NCBI GenBank assembly: GCA_001972305.1
Contig: BDDD01000877.1
Span: 1-64,000, forward strand
Reading direction: 5' to 3'
DNA: 64,000 nucleotides
DNA from: Cephalotus follicularis
Taxonomy: Eukaryota; Streptophyta; Magnoliopsida; Oxalidales; Cephalotaceae
The notes under the pieces were generated by a model that saw nothing but the letters and a program-made list of their open reading frames with translations, had not been told where the DNA came from and searched no databases. Made by a program: the position numbers and the translations under genes. Positions 22,286 through 34,207 of the stretch are shown one piece after another (the stretch's first letter is position 1; every line of letters starts with the position of its first letter).

Positions 22286-23787
22286 CTAAACATAACCAAA
22301 AAAAAAAGGAAAAACTGAATTAGCATGTAGTGGCTGATTGCTCTGCTCAAAATCAAATCAACATAAATGAATTACAGTTTAAATCAACATAAATAATTGA
22401 GAACTTAAATAACCATTGCATATCTAATCCCTAAATAACCATTTGAAAATTCAACACAACGCAAAACGACTCGTAAAAATGCCCAGAGACAGAGAGTTTA
22501 ATATCATATCAAGCCTCTTTTAATTTAAATGCATCATTTACCTTAAAAATTCACTTTTTTACAAGACATAATGTTGTATCCTATGAATTAAATCAGGTTC
22601 AGATTTTTGCATGCTAGCAATCAGCCACTGAAGTATTCATGTCAGTGAAAGAAAAAATTCAAAACATTAAGGTTTAAAGTGTTTTAGAAGAACCCGAAAT
22701 CAAGCAATTCAGAACATTAGGGTTTACAATGTTTACCATTACAGCCACTTAAGTTACTAAATTAAGTTAATCAAATCAAAACAAAACACGTATGACCTAT
22801 TGGTGAAATCAAGTGCCTATCATTAATGTGTTTACTTTAGAAGCACATAAATCAAAAACCCATCAAATATGCTTCAATGCGCGCGGTGAGAAGAGAAAAG
22901 AGAAAACTAGAATGGAATTAAAGTCTGTTTACCTTAACTTGTAGGCGCGGTGACTTATGAGAATGGCTCGTTACTCGTAGACTAGGCGCCTAAAGGGCTC
23001 GTAGGCGCGGTGGTGGTCTTGTCTAGTCACTAACTCACTGCCATTTTCGACTTTTAGTTTGGTGGTGAAAGTGAAACACTGGCTCCCTTTTGTTTTGTGA
23101 TTGAAGAAAACCCTAGGCCCCCTTTGAGCTGAAGTGATTGAAACTTGAAAGCGTATTGGGCCAGCCACGTTAGGATGTTTGCTAATGCTTGTGTAAAAAT
23201 ACTTTTTTAAACTATTTTTTTTTTAGTAAAAGTGTTATCGTCAAAAGTTCTGTGACGAAACTAAAAGATGTTTATGTAGTAAATATCTGTTTGGTAAATA
23301 TATTTTTGAAACCTACATTTGAAATGACTGAAATGGACATGAAATTATAATAACTGTTAAAACATGTGATTGACAAAAACACTTTTCGAACTGACCTTAC
23401 CAAACCAGTTTGAAAAGTGCTTTGACTCCATCTAAAAAAAAGTACTTTTGCTAAAATTTTATCAAACACTAATTAGACTAAAATTGAGGTCAAAAAGTGA
23501 TTTTGGTAATACAAAACGCTACCTCAATGTTTTGTTTTTTAGATGGTGAGATCTGCCTGAAACCTTTAGTTTATTAGTGCCTAGGCTAGCCCAAAATAGT
23601 AAAAGCCCAAACAACAATAGGAAATTTGGGTTTTCGAGTTTACCCGGATTTTAAATTATACAAATCGAATTCGAACCCGTATTTTATATATACCCGAAAT
23701 ATCCTACTTGAATACCCGAACCAGAAGACAAATTTCGAGCCAGTTTTGCTAAAAAATTCGGGTTTACCCGAAATTTACGCACCACTA

Positions 23788-26700
23788 GACGCTACAGTAG
23801 GTCATGAAATGTTTTCACTCATGGACGGGTTTAGTGGATACAACAAGATAAAAATGGTGCATGGAGATACAGAAAAAACTTTGTTCAGGACCCCAATGGG
23901 AAACTTCTACTATACAGTCAAGCCATTCGAATTAAAGAATGCGAATGCCACATACCAAAGAGCAATGGCTCCCATCTTCCTTGATATGATGCAAGATTTT
24001 CTAGAAGACTATGTAGAAGACATAGTAGTCAAGTCAAAGAGGGCGAATGAACACGTGAGACATTTTAGAAAAGTATTCACACGATGTCGGATATATAAAC
24101 TTAGGCTCAATCCACTCAAGTGTGCCTTTGGGGTATCGACAGGCAAGTTCCCAGGCTTTGTCGTACATAGGCATGGCGTCGATATTGACCCCAGTAAAGC
24201 AACCACCATCATGCAAATTCCATGGTCACATTATCAAAAATAGCTTAAAAGCTTTTTGGGAAATGTATCCTATGTCAGTGTCCTACGTTAGACAATTCAT
24301 CCCTGCCTTAATAGAATTGATCTTACCGCTCCAGCCTTTATTAAAGAAGGACACCACGTTTAACTGGACGGAAGAACATCAACACGCATTGGATAGCATT
24401 AAACATGTACTAACTTCACCTCTTATTAAGATTATGCCTAACCCAGGAAAACCAATGTTATTGCACATTACAACAACATGAAAATTGATTGGCGCTATGC
24501 TGGTACAAGATATTAATGGAGAGGAGTGGCCAGTGCATTACTTTAGTAGAGTCATCAAGGGTCTGGAATTACGATACACAACTATGGAAAGCATTGCCTA
24601 GCTTTAGTATTTGCAGCATAGAAATTTAGACATAACATACTGACTCACAAGCTAGTAGTGGTTACATGCTCTGATCCCATAAGATTCCTGCTCAGCAGAC
24701 CTGCTTTCTCCGGTTGAACGGCTAAATGGTTGATGATTTTGATAGATTTTGGAATTACCGTACAACTTCCTAGAGAGATCAAAAGTCAAGCCCTCACTGA
24801 TCTGCTAGCTCAATTTTCCTCACAAACCTTGGAGCCAGTCTTCGAGGAGATCTCAAGGGACGTCCAAGAAATTTATATAGCCGAATCAAGAGAATGGCAA
24901 TTGCATTTTGATGATTTATCAACCTCGGGAGGAGGGGGCACGAGTATCATTCTAGTCTCTTCATATGGTGATACTATTTAGCCATCTTATAAGCTAGACT
25001 TTAGATGCTCCAACAATGAAGTTGAATATGAAGTACTCATCCTAGGACTACTAAATGTGTCGGCCATGGGCTTTACGAGCTTGAATGTAAAGGGAGACTC
25101 CAAATTAATACTCAGTCGAGTCAAAGGAGAATATAGTGTTAAGGAGTCGACCCTAGCATCATACAGGACAATAATACAAGCACTAAAGGGCCGCTTCCAA
25201 AAGATCCAATACAATCATACCCCAAGAAACATAAATCGGCATGCCGATGCTTTAGCAACACTTGTCTCAAAGATCGATGTGAGCATAAATGACGAAGCGT
25301 AAATTAAAGTAATCAGAAAATCTCTCCTTACTCAATCACCACCCTACTGACCAAAGAAGAGCTGGGGGAGAATATGCACGATTGGAGGATAGAAATATCA
25401 GCACAACTCAAAATCCCACACCTCGACAAGAGCATAAGGTTAAAAATTTTGTGCTCCTAGACAATATGATGTACTATAGAAGTTGGAGGAAGGACTGCGT
25501 AAGTTGGAGGAAATCCACAAGCAAATGTGGATTGAGTAAGGCCTTTCACTCTATAGAAGAGTCCAGAGACAAGGATATTATTGGCCTATTATGATGGAAC
25601 AATCCAACAAGCTTCATAAGGAATGCAATAGGTGCTCCAAAATCCTTAACCATATGGAAGCACACTTTGTCTAAATTACTGGAGATTAGAGACAACCTGA
25701 CATAAAATTTTTCATAAATCACACTTTGCCTACCAATCCTAGAGATGCAATCACCCTTAGAAAAAGAGCGGAGTGCTTCTTTATGAAAGACGACAAGTTA
25801 TTTAGAAAATCATTGGTAGTGGCTCCACTCATATGCATGTCCATTAAATAGCCAGAAGAGATTATGAAAGAAATGCACGCTGACAATTGTCGAGAACACC
25901 AAGGCGGTAACAAGTTATTCAAGGAAGCTGTGTCAAAGGGGTATTATTGGTCTACTATTATTGGTCTGTCAAAAGCATGGTAATCTTATACACGCACCAG
26001 CAATAGAGCTCCATATGCTCTCGACACCGTGGTCATTCCATACATGGGATTTTGACTTAATAGGCCCCATCAGTCCCCATTCGAATGGCCATTCCTGGAT
26101 TCTCACAGCCACAGAACTGTACACTAAATGGATCGAAGCAAAAATGCTTCATAGGACCACGAGGGTACTATCGTCGCCTTCATTAAAGAGCAAATAATTT
26201 GCTAAGACAGAATCCCAAGGCGCATACTGTCCGAAAATGGCACGCTCTTCAAAAAAAGTGTCAGGGAGACATTAGAGCCCTACGAAATTCATCACGTTAA
26301 GTCCACACCCTACTACCCTAAGGGGGATGGACAAGCGGAGGCTACTAACAAAACCATTCTGCGCATACTTGGTTAGATGATTCATGGAAATCCTAAGGTT
26401 GGTTCGACTCTCTCCCTCATGCAATTTAGGCCTATCTCACATCTAAGCGAGACGCCATTGGGACAATTGCTTTTTCATTGGTTTATGGCATAGAAGTGGT
26501 TATCCCAATAAAAATCAAGGTCTCCTCGGTAAGGATTGCCCTTGCAGCAAAACTGGAAGTTGACAGGGAAGCAGAAGTAGAAGCCTTAGAGGAGCAAAGA
26601 CAACATGCTCAAGATAGAGCACGAATGTGCACAAGGAGAGTTACTAGGGCATGCATAAAAATGGTCCGCCTTAGGATTTTTAGCAAGGGAGACCTGGTTA

Positions 26701-26878
26701 TGAAGACTGCTGATTATGTTAAAATGTGTGGAGCCGCAGGGAAATTCGCACCTAACTAGGAAGGCCTTTATCTGATCAACAAAATTAATGAGAGCGGTTA
26801 TTGTAAGCTAATCGATGTACGATCAGAAGTTGAATTACTAGCCATCAATTTACATTATGTAAAGAGGTTCTATGCATA
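23788..26878 (+). pseudogene. Tat-like Gypsy RT, two RNase H domains and integrase (element I)
   Basis: Reverse transcriptase resumes with DATVGHEMFSLMDGFSGYNK and has TLFRTPMGNFYYTVKPF; the catalytic YVDD reads YVEDIV. A first RNase H follows (FNWTEEHQHALDSIK, then KLIGAMLVQD). A second, plant-type RNase H lies at about 24890-25290 (WQLHFDDLS, CSNNEVEYEVLILGLL, GDSKLILSRVKGEYSVKE, NRHADALATL); two RNase H domains are a mark of the Tat group. Integrase follows (HVKSTPYYPKGDGQAEATNK near 26300, then LEEQRQHAQDRA and the C-terminal end SGYCKLIDV). Stops and frame changes are frequent. The open stretch from 23626 to 23787 belongs to the hAT end and not to this gene. Confidence 0.88.
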
Positions 26879-26988
26879 ATGAATAAAGAGAAGCCTTTTG
26901 TGCGAACAAAAAGGAACCACTTCCATGTAAATCAACATTTTATTGATAGCAAAAAGAAGAAACAAAAAGTACATGGTAAACAAATTTC

Positions 26989-27400
26989 CTACAACGCAAT
27001 GAAACACTTGGCTCCCAAGAACTCTTCAAACCCCAGAAAAAGCTCGCCCACGTCCAGATCAGGGCAAGCCTTACTCAGCTTGGCCTTCAATTTCTTTACC
27101 TCCTCCTTGAAGTTTAGGATTTGTATTACCTCAGCCTTATTTGAGGGACCTAATGCATCAAAAGCCACCTGAAAATCCTTAACACGCAGTTGGAGGGTGT
27201 CTAAAGTCTCATCCCGAGTAGCTGTGATTTGCGAGGAAGAAGAAAGCATCTTGTCCCAATTGGCCACTTGACTCTCGCAAAAAAGCCAGGTTTTTCTGAG
27301 TCCTTCTTAGCTCTTGGAGCACGACAGTGTACAGTGCCTTCCGTAAGATAACTCCTTTGATGGTAAACCTAGGGGACTTGCCATTATAGAATTCTTGAGA
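26989..27400 (-). pseudogene. Antisense ORF downstream of Tat-like pol
   Basis: On the minus strand a broken frame reads FYNGKSPRFTIKGVILRKAL and QELRRTQKNLAFLRES, then in the next frame VANWDKMLSSSS, EEVKKLKAKLSKACPDLDVG and so on to 26989. It is rich in charged helices and looks like a coiled coil. Several Tat lineages are known to carry an extra ORF in antisense between pol and the 3' LTR, and the position fits. No domain is certain, so the identity is inferred from position. Confidence 0.45.
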
Positions 27401-27882
27401 GTTCTAGAAAATGAGACGAAAAAAGAAGATATGAGAATGCTGGAGATGGATCAGTAATATATAGTGGAAGAGTCCCTTTGGGAAACGACCCAAGTTTAAT
27501 GGAGAACCCTCTGCATCCATAAGTAATAAAAGCAGACGCTTAGAACCCCTAAAGAACTTTAAATGAGAAGTGACTCTACGTTTATTTGGATTTTAGTGGG
27601 ATTTGTGTATTCAAGTCATAGTGAAAGTCATCCGACGTGCAGGGTTTAGTTAAGTATGCCTATAAAATTTCTATCTAATCAAGAGATTTAATCCCATTAG
27701 GTACCAATTATTTTGTCTCGGTTAATTGTTCAAAGAGGGACACGTGACATCATCAAATTTGCTTCTCATGAGTCGGAATTTTAAGAAGAAGGAATGTTTT
27801 CATTGATTACAAATCTTAAGTACAAAGGCAGCCCACACACAAATCCTAGTCAGCCCAAGAAGTCTGGGTACAATGACGCATC
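27401..27882. other. Non-coding part of element I
   Basis: No open frame of note. It lies between the two antisense coding-like stretches and may hold their promoter or an intron. Confidence 0.35.
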
Positions 27883-28299
27883 CTAGGCTACAACGACTTC
27901 ATCTCTTTCCAAATCTGGTAACATAACTATTGACTCCATTATTGAGGCCTCCCCTCTAGCAAGGTCCCTTTGGAGCTTCTCCATGTCCTCCTTAATTTGC
28001 CCCTTGTTACCTTCGAGAGCTTTCAGATCAACCAGGCATAAGGCCTTTAGGTCCTCCCACTTGAGCATACTAGAAATCTTTTCAATGCCTTCCCTTACCT
28101 ATGGGACACTGAACCCAAATGCTAGACCAAGATCCTTGTAGTCCTCGAGAAGATCTTTGATAAGATCAGGCGTGCAACTCAAAAAAATTTCAATGGAAAT
28201 TTTAAACAACAATTTCCCTAGGAAATTAAAGCCCGCCGCACTAACCTGAGGTCGGTTCTCATTAACACAAGGTGTAAAATTACATTGGAAAAGCAACAT
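27883..28299 (-). pseudogene. Second antisense coiled-coil stretch
   Basis: Two minus-strand pieces (28299-28099 and 28068-27883) read as helical protein: KLLFKISIEIFLSC and PDLIKDLLEDYKDLGLAFG, then MLKWEDLKALCLVDLKALEG and KEDMEKLQRDLARGEAS. They are probably the upstream part of the same antisense gene as 26989-27400 in element I. The stretch runs almost up to the boundary of element F near 28330. Confidence 0.4.
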
Positions 28300-28616
28300 T
28301 ACACTTTAACGAAAACCCCGGGCGTTACAGTAAGATTCTCCCTTCCTTAAATAGAATCTGTCATCAGATTTACTGTCTATAACCATATCCATATTCATAA
28401 TCATATCCGTAACCTTACCTCTTTGTGTCGTACTTGGATCCATAAAAGTCTTTGTAGTCGCATTGTACAAGTGAGCATAACCCCCCATCAGTTTTTTCCC
28501 CTTGCCTGTCTTGTCCCTCTAGAAGAACTCGATGCACAATCAGTCCGTATAGGTGAAGCTTGATATTGTGTCTAAGAAGTCTGATACTGATACCCTGTCT
28601 AGGGTGTCAGCTGCGG

Positions 28617-29805
28617 CTAACCCCTAGTACCTGTAGTAAGATGGCAATCCCTCTCCATGTGATCTGGAGCTCTACAACACATGCAACTCCCAAAGTACCA
28701 ACGACAATTGTCTGAGGTATGGTTGGTCCTCTGACAATGAACACATGTCACTGGTGTGGAATGATTCCCTGTATCTGAAAACCTGGATTGTCCCTGACCC
28801 GATGTCCCTGATCTATTCCCCCAACGGGAATTCTGTGTCTGGTGTCTCCTGCCTAAGTGTTGGGACTGACTCTCATGCTCTCCAGAACCCATTTGAAAGT
28901 CACTCTGGAAGAACCCGTCTGAAAACCCAACCGGTGGTCCACTCAGTGAGCCACTACTGTCGGTCTTTGCTTACTTCCTACTAGGAGACCCGCTTGACTA
29001 CTCTGCCAGAAATATGGTGCTGATCCAGTGCCTGTCTGGATCCTCAGCATCCTAAACTCCTCTGATATGTCCTTTAACTGTCTGACGCTAGCTGCAACAT
29101 TGGCCACAATCCTCAAGTCCTATACAATTGACTCCTCAGTTCTATCTTTAAACCATGTAGAACCTTCTTTGCTTTCCTAGTATCTCCTTGAACAAGATAC
29201 GGATCCGACTAAGACAACTCCATAAACTTGTTCTCATACTGAGCAATTTTCATGTCCCCCTGTGTCAAGTTGGCAAACTCTTGTTCTCTCTTGTCTTTGA
29301 TTTCCTCGGGATAAAATCGAGTGTTAAACTCCGTCACAAATGCATCCCATGTCCTCGGTGTCTCATTAAGTTCCCATGAAGTATGAACCATAGCCTACCA
29401 ATGTTTCGTTTCTCCTCAAAGCATGTATACTGCTAAGGAAAGTCTCTGCTCATCTGTAAACTCCATAACTGCAAAAATATTTTCCATGGGACTGAGCCAC
29501 TCCTCAGCTATCACTAGATCCACATCACCTTTGAAAGCTGAAGGATGTAACTTCATAAACCTTGACAACATACCATATCTCCTTCAACAATGTTCATCGT
29601 TAGCATTTCTTCTCATCAATAGTTCATTCATCCTTGCAATAGTCGCGCACATTTCTCTCCAAGTGGCATGATCATAGCCAAGAGGTGCAGCATTCTCATC
29701 AAAGGCAGGTGCCTAGTTCTCGTGTAGTGATTCATCTTCTATGGCCAAACGATCCCTTCGTGCACCTACTCTTCCCCTTCGGTCTCTTCGCCCTCTGTTG
29801 TCCAT
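28617..29805 (-). pseudogene. Gypsy gag (element F), broken
   Basis: The ATG at 29805 starts MDNRGRRDRRGRVGARRDRL. The capsid region has RFMKLHPSAFKGD, WLSPMENIFAVMEF, then TWDAFVTEFNTRFYPEE and FANLTQGDMKIAQYENKFME, the typical gag signature of chromoviral Gypsy elements. A frameshift lies between about 29200 and 28900. The end has two zinc knuckles, C-VHCQRTNHTSDN-C and C-MCCRAPDHMERD-C. In-frame stops occur near 29713, 29580 and 29430. Gag would form the particle and bind RNA. Confidence 0.85.
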
Positions 29806-29955
29806 ATCTACCTTATATAAGAAGCCACCGCTAATACATTCACATATATATTAATCATAAGCATCAAAAAATGTAATTACATAAGTCATGCACGTCCATT
29901 AAATTAATCTATAAAAACCAATAAGAATAAGACTTAACTAGTGGTCAAATGTTCT

Positions 29956-29966
29956 CTCTGATACCA
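29956..29966 (-). other. Primer binding site of F
   Basis: The minus strand reads TGGTATCAGAG, complementary to initiator methionine tRNA, two bases from the LTR end at 29969. The usual final C is replaced by A. Confidence 0.85.
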
Positions 29967-30734
29967 ACTGTAACACGTCAAACCCGTAGGGGGCAAACAT
30001 CTGTTCGGTTACTTAATCCATGAGTTGGGTACTTGGTAAGTCTATTCTATTCAGCGAAAATCCATCATAACTTAAAACTTTAACATAACATATGTGTGTG
30101 TCCATTCAAATACTCTTAAACATTAATACACTACTATCTCATGTCATACAAATCTCATAATCCTTATCACAACATACAGAAGTTCATGCCACTCAAATAG
30201 ATTCTTAATATGAATACATAATTTTATTACAACTCTCATACATGCATAAAACTAAAACATCTCCCTTGAACCTATGCTCCATGCAATGATCCCCTCACTG
30301 GTCTCTATGTCCTTGACCACTACTACCTACCCCTGTCTCATCTGAACCTGAACACAATATAGGTGCCCCATCCCGATGGATGAGTTAGCCATATGACAAA
30401 GTAGGACATAACCCCATACATAAAGAATGACTACAGATCATATTAGTATATCGTATTCATGAACAACTATCACAGTTATAAGTATGTCATGGCATAATGC
30501 ATGATAACAATTTCGGTTATCAAATCATTTATATAACCGTATACATAATTTGTTAACCTACACATTCACTCTTATCCATCCATCTACCAGACAATCAAGA
30601 GGTTAAATAGATATATACATTATCTCATACTAGCATATATAAGTGGTTAACGTAACATACAACTATCCATACGCCTAAACCCCACCTTTTCAGGATCATA
30701 AACAACTCAACGGTTTGGAAATCTAGTTGCCCAT

Positions 30735-31225
30735 AGGTAATGCAACTAGGAGCTCAACTAGAATTAGTTACTGGTAGGTTAGACACATAGGAGCTCAACT
30801 AGTTACAGATTCATACTAGGCATATCATAGCATATGTGCAAGGACATCCATAACACATACAGTAACCTATAGAGTTAATGACCTCCCTTACATAAACTTG
30901 ATCTAAACTCCTAAGAAGTAAGGCCCCTTAGAGCAAGATTTAGATACCTAGTCACCTATGAGTTAGACACATAGGAGCTCGACTAGATTTTCTAGTTACT
31001 GGTGGGTTAGACCCACGGGAGCTCAACTAGGTCTAGTCGTCTGAGAGATAGACCCACAAGAGCTCAACTAGCATACTTGTGCCATAAGTAATCTAATGAT
31101 CTAGTCACCTATAAGTTCAACCTATAGGATCTTGACTAAATAACCAAGTTGCAGGTGAGTTAAACCCACATAAGCTCAACTGACCCTAGTTGAAGGTGAG
31201 TTGACCTACAGGAGCTCAACTAGAA
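30735..31225. repeat. 42-bp GAGCTCAACTAG repeat in LTR F
   Basis: GAGCTC or close variants followed by CAACTAG start at 30750, 30791, 30975, 31019, 31060, 31128, 31172 and 31212. Adjacent steps are 40-44 bp (68 once, 184 once). Between them lies a phrase of the type TTAGACCCACA. The same unit occurs in D. Confidence 0.75.
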
Positions 31226-31721
31226 TTATAATCCTTTAAGTAAAACCGTAAGGTCACTCTAAGGTTAACATACAAATTCACTTCAGTTCTATTCCTTGCC
31301 TTAAAAGCCTTTTAATCATTTTCTTACTAGTCAATTCAATTCTTTACCATTCCTTTTTTTTTTTGTCTTTATAGAAAAGCATTTCCTTTTCAATTAAAAA
31401 TCCTTTCCTTAAGACTAATCCAAGTGAAAGCTCAAAGGAATCATTCACCTAATGTAGAATACGTTTACACAAGTTAAACTCACGCCTTGGAAGGCTCACT
31501 TGAGAGGTCGTTTGAGAAAAACAAGTAAAAAGGGCTCAAACGAGCCATTTCACAGAAAACCTCCATGAAATGTCAATCCTTTCAATCTTTGGTCAATTAT
31601 TTATTAAAACATGTGGAAATGTGTTAAAACATATTGAGGAAAGTGTTATTTGAGTCTTGGAAGACTCTTATTGAAAATAGTTTGAGAAAACATGAAAAAA
31701 AACACTTTTGGGTGAAAACCA

Positions 31722-31880
31722 GCAGACTTAATTGGTCGATCAACTTCATAATTAGTAGACTAAGGTTGCCCAGGCCTGTAACCTAAAATCTAGGATAAGA
31801 ACTTGGTTGTAAATTCAAAGTTATTCGACCAACTTTCCCAGAATTACAGAATTAGTCAACTAACTTCAAAGTTAGTCGAC
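31722..31880. repeat. Variant TTAGTCGACTAA array in LTR F
   Basis: Cores GTCGAT, GTAGAC, TTCGAC, GTCAAC and GTCGAC start at 31735, 31755, 31824, 31855 and 31875, with two clear 20-bp steps. The arms are TTA/TAA instead of AAGC/GCTT, so the core and spacing match the other arrays and the arms do not. Confidence 0.6.
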
Positions 31881-32676
31881 TAATATCAAGTTTTTAGTAG
31901 AAAACCAGTTGCAACCCTTTGAGCCAAAATCCAATTTTGTAGGCCTTCCTCAAATTCGTTTGAAACGAAACTTTGAGGGAATTAACTAAACATGTAAAAT
32001 AAAAACATATCTTAATTTCAAATCATTTGGACCATCTTCAGGCCATTAGATTTATGGGGGGGGGGGGGTAGATCAAAAAGTCCATTTTCAATGAAATTAA
32101 TCCGTTTTTAATCCGCTTTAAACGATCATATCACATGCATACCCAAGTGCTCATCGAAGGCTCTAAAATTCATGCATATATAAATCAATAAAACATTTCA
32201 AATATATTTTAGGTAGAGAAATTTCATACCTAAACGGTTTGGAACTTGAACTAATCAAACTATCAGACAAAGGAGAAGAGACTCAAGTCTCTAGCTTCTA
32301 TCAAGTACCTATTGTTGTATGATCATTTTGATTCCAAGTTAGCAAGATTTTGAGAAATAATGGCTAGAGAGAGAGAGGGTGAGGGTAGGCTGAGAGGGAA
32401 GTTAGAGAGAGAGATAGTTTTGTGAGAATGAAGAGAAATATGAATTAAGCTTCCATTTATTGGTTTTCTCTCTTAAACTCAAAACGCTCACATCTCTCAT
32501 AAGCAACTAACTACCTCCATGTTATCCTTCATATACGCACATAAAACATCCCATATGAGTATTAAATACCCCATTCATTCCATAATCATATGCACAAACA
32601 ATTCCATAATATCCGTAAACCATAAAATGATGCAATAAATGCTAAAACAATTAAAGGGTTACTTTGGGGCATTACA

Positions 32677-33788
32677 GCATAATATGTTATTGCGTGATAT
32701 GAATGAATTGTATTTATTTATTTATTGTATTTATGGTATATGCATCTTGTTAAGTGATTTGCATATTTATAATTTATGCATTTAAAATATTATTTTAAAG
32801 GCTTAAATGCAAACATACTACCTGAACTTTTCTACTTTGGTCATGTAGCTACCAGATCTTTAAAACTGATTATTTGGGTACTCAAACTTTGAGAAATTAG
32901 ACACATACTGGTACATAACCAATACGCTCGATTCGTGGTAGAAACGAGTTGGTCACAGTGCATGATAGTACATGGCTAATACGCTCTATCCATTGTAGGA
33001 CCAGATGCACACGACGCATGGGACGTCTCTCATAGCTCTTCAAATTAACATGTAGGCCTATTGCAATCATGGCAAGGCGCATGGTTCCTTTATGGTATGA
33101 TTAACGCATAAAGGCACCCTTTGAGTAATGTAGAATCTGGGTATTGACACTCCCTTGTAGTAGGAATCTATGTTCCAAGAAATCTGGGATTAACGCCTCC
33201 TTCAAGGCGGGAATTGATATTCTAATACAAATATGGTACTCTCAAGAGTCGTCACGGAACTCCTGAAAGTGATTGATAGCTCTTTTGCGGTTTATGATAT
33301 ATCCAAGGCATGTTGGGTTGTTTGCCTGGACACATGGGACTCTTCTAAGATACTCTGCGCTTTTGTACTTTTCATGTATAAACATTAGCCCTCTGTGCTT
33401 GGATCCTAATGACTGAGTGGTCCGAGTGCATCATTATAGCGGACCGAATTCAATGCTCTTTCCTTGTATCAGAATTTGAAATGTTTTTTTTATCCAAGGT
33501 TAGATGCCTTGACTTAATTAATCCATACCAACTGTCTTGAATTTATGCTATATTGGATAAACACAATTGTTGTTTGTATTGATGTCCTTATTTGAAAGTT
33601 GTATCATCACTTCCTCTAGTATAAATGATGGAGGACGTTGTGACTTCTTGTTCATAAAGTGTTTATTGTATACTACGTAGGGTTCTTTCTTGCTTACATC
33701 ATTTCTTTTATTGAGGATGGCCAATAGGAACTGTAACCCTATTCTAGATGCCAGTGTTGTTTGCTAAATGTTGTTATTGACGCTTCAG
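32677..33788. other. Unassigned; possible Mutator-like terminus near 32800
   Basis: Bases 32803-32915 (TTAAATGCAAACATACTACC and onward) resemble the ends of non-autonomous Mutator-like elements of plants, but no second end was found. The rest is non-coding to the eye. A splice acceptor at 33785-33788 (CTTCAG) leads into the next open stretch, so part may be intron. Confidence 0.3.
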
Positions 33789-34067
33789 GAACTGGAATAT
33801 AAGGAGGAGAGGTTGCCTTCAACCGAAAATATGTGCAATGTTTTGATCTTGCTCCTTGAGATTTATCGGAAGAAAGTAGAGGATAGTAAACAAGCTTTTC
33901 GTGCTGCTGAGTATTACTTCCGTCACCTTGATGTAGCAAGGTTGAAGAAGAGACTTGAAGATGTTTGCTTTGGTGTTCACATAGATGGGCTCTTTGGTGA
34001 TTTGGAGGAGCATTTAGTGAACATCCAGGGAAATATTAGTGATGCAGCGGTGTCATGTGACTTTTAG
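33789..34067 (+). CDS. Last exon of an unrecognised protein
   Basis: After a plausible splice acceptor (GACGCTTCAG) a 92-codon open stretch runs to TAG. It is helical and charged: NVLILLLEIYRKKVEDSKQA, then AAEYYFRHLDVARLKKRLED. It has no stops, and AATAAA follows at 34143-34148, which suits a 3' untranslated region. I do not recognise the family. It lies in the same orientation as the mobile-domain pseudogene about 0.9 kb downstream and could be the end of a related copy. A TA run (34183-34207) follows. Confidence 0.4.
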   Translation, partial: ELEYKEERLPSTENMCNVLILLLEIYRKKVEDSKQAFRAAEYYFRHLDVARLKKRLEDVCFGVHIDGLFGDLEEHLVNIQGNISDAAVSCDF

Positions 34068-34174
34068 TAGTTTGTGATAATAGCAGGCTTTTTTTTTTTT
34101 GTTATGGCTGATGCGCATTCTCCTTTTGTAGTGACCTCCATCAATAAAACTTGTCTTCATTCCGATGCCTCCGA

Positions 34175-34207
<33 letters not shown>

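Larger units (their letters stand above)
18041..23787 (-). mobile_element. hAT DNA transposon inserted in element I
   Basis: The 8-bp sequence GACGCTAC is present on both sides (18033-18040 and 23788-23795), as expected for hAT elements, and the RT frame of element I reads on across the empty site. The ends are imperfect inverted repeats starting TAGGACCATGCATTCGGG (left) and TAGTGGTGCGTAAATTTCGG (right). Both sub-ends are rich in ACCCGAA/TTCGGGT copies, possible transposase sites. A broken transposase lies on the minus strand (20165-22285). A Mutator-like element (18494-19641) has enlarged the left side. Confidence 0.92.
28310..32676 (-). mobile_element. Element F: Gypsy element with gag only
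   Basis: On the minus strand the order is 5' LTR (32676-29969), primer binding site, gag (29805-28617) and, at 28350-28330, AAGGAAGGGAGAATC followed by TGTAACGCCCGG, which looks like a polypurine tract and the start of a 3' LTR. No protease, RT or integrase lies between. The 3' LTR is not recognisable beyond a few tens of bases. F is thus an internally deleted or gag-only copy. Confidence 0.65.
29969..32676 (-). repeat. 5' LTR of element F (2708 bp)
   Basis: On the minus strand it begins TGTAATGCCCCAAAG (32676) and ends GACGTGTTACA (29969). D, M and K are diverged relatives. It holds a 42-bp repeat (30750-31225), a variant GTCGAC array (31722-31880) and a run of 13 G at 32056-32068. A candidate target duplication on the right would be GCATA (32677-32681); the partner was not found. 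Confidence 0.82.

Noticed and set aside
23626-23787. Upstream extension of the Tat-like RT frame
   Set aside because: This part is the right end of the hAT element; true RT coding starts at the target duplication at 23788.
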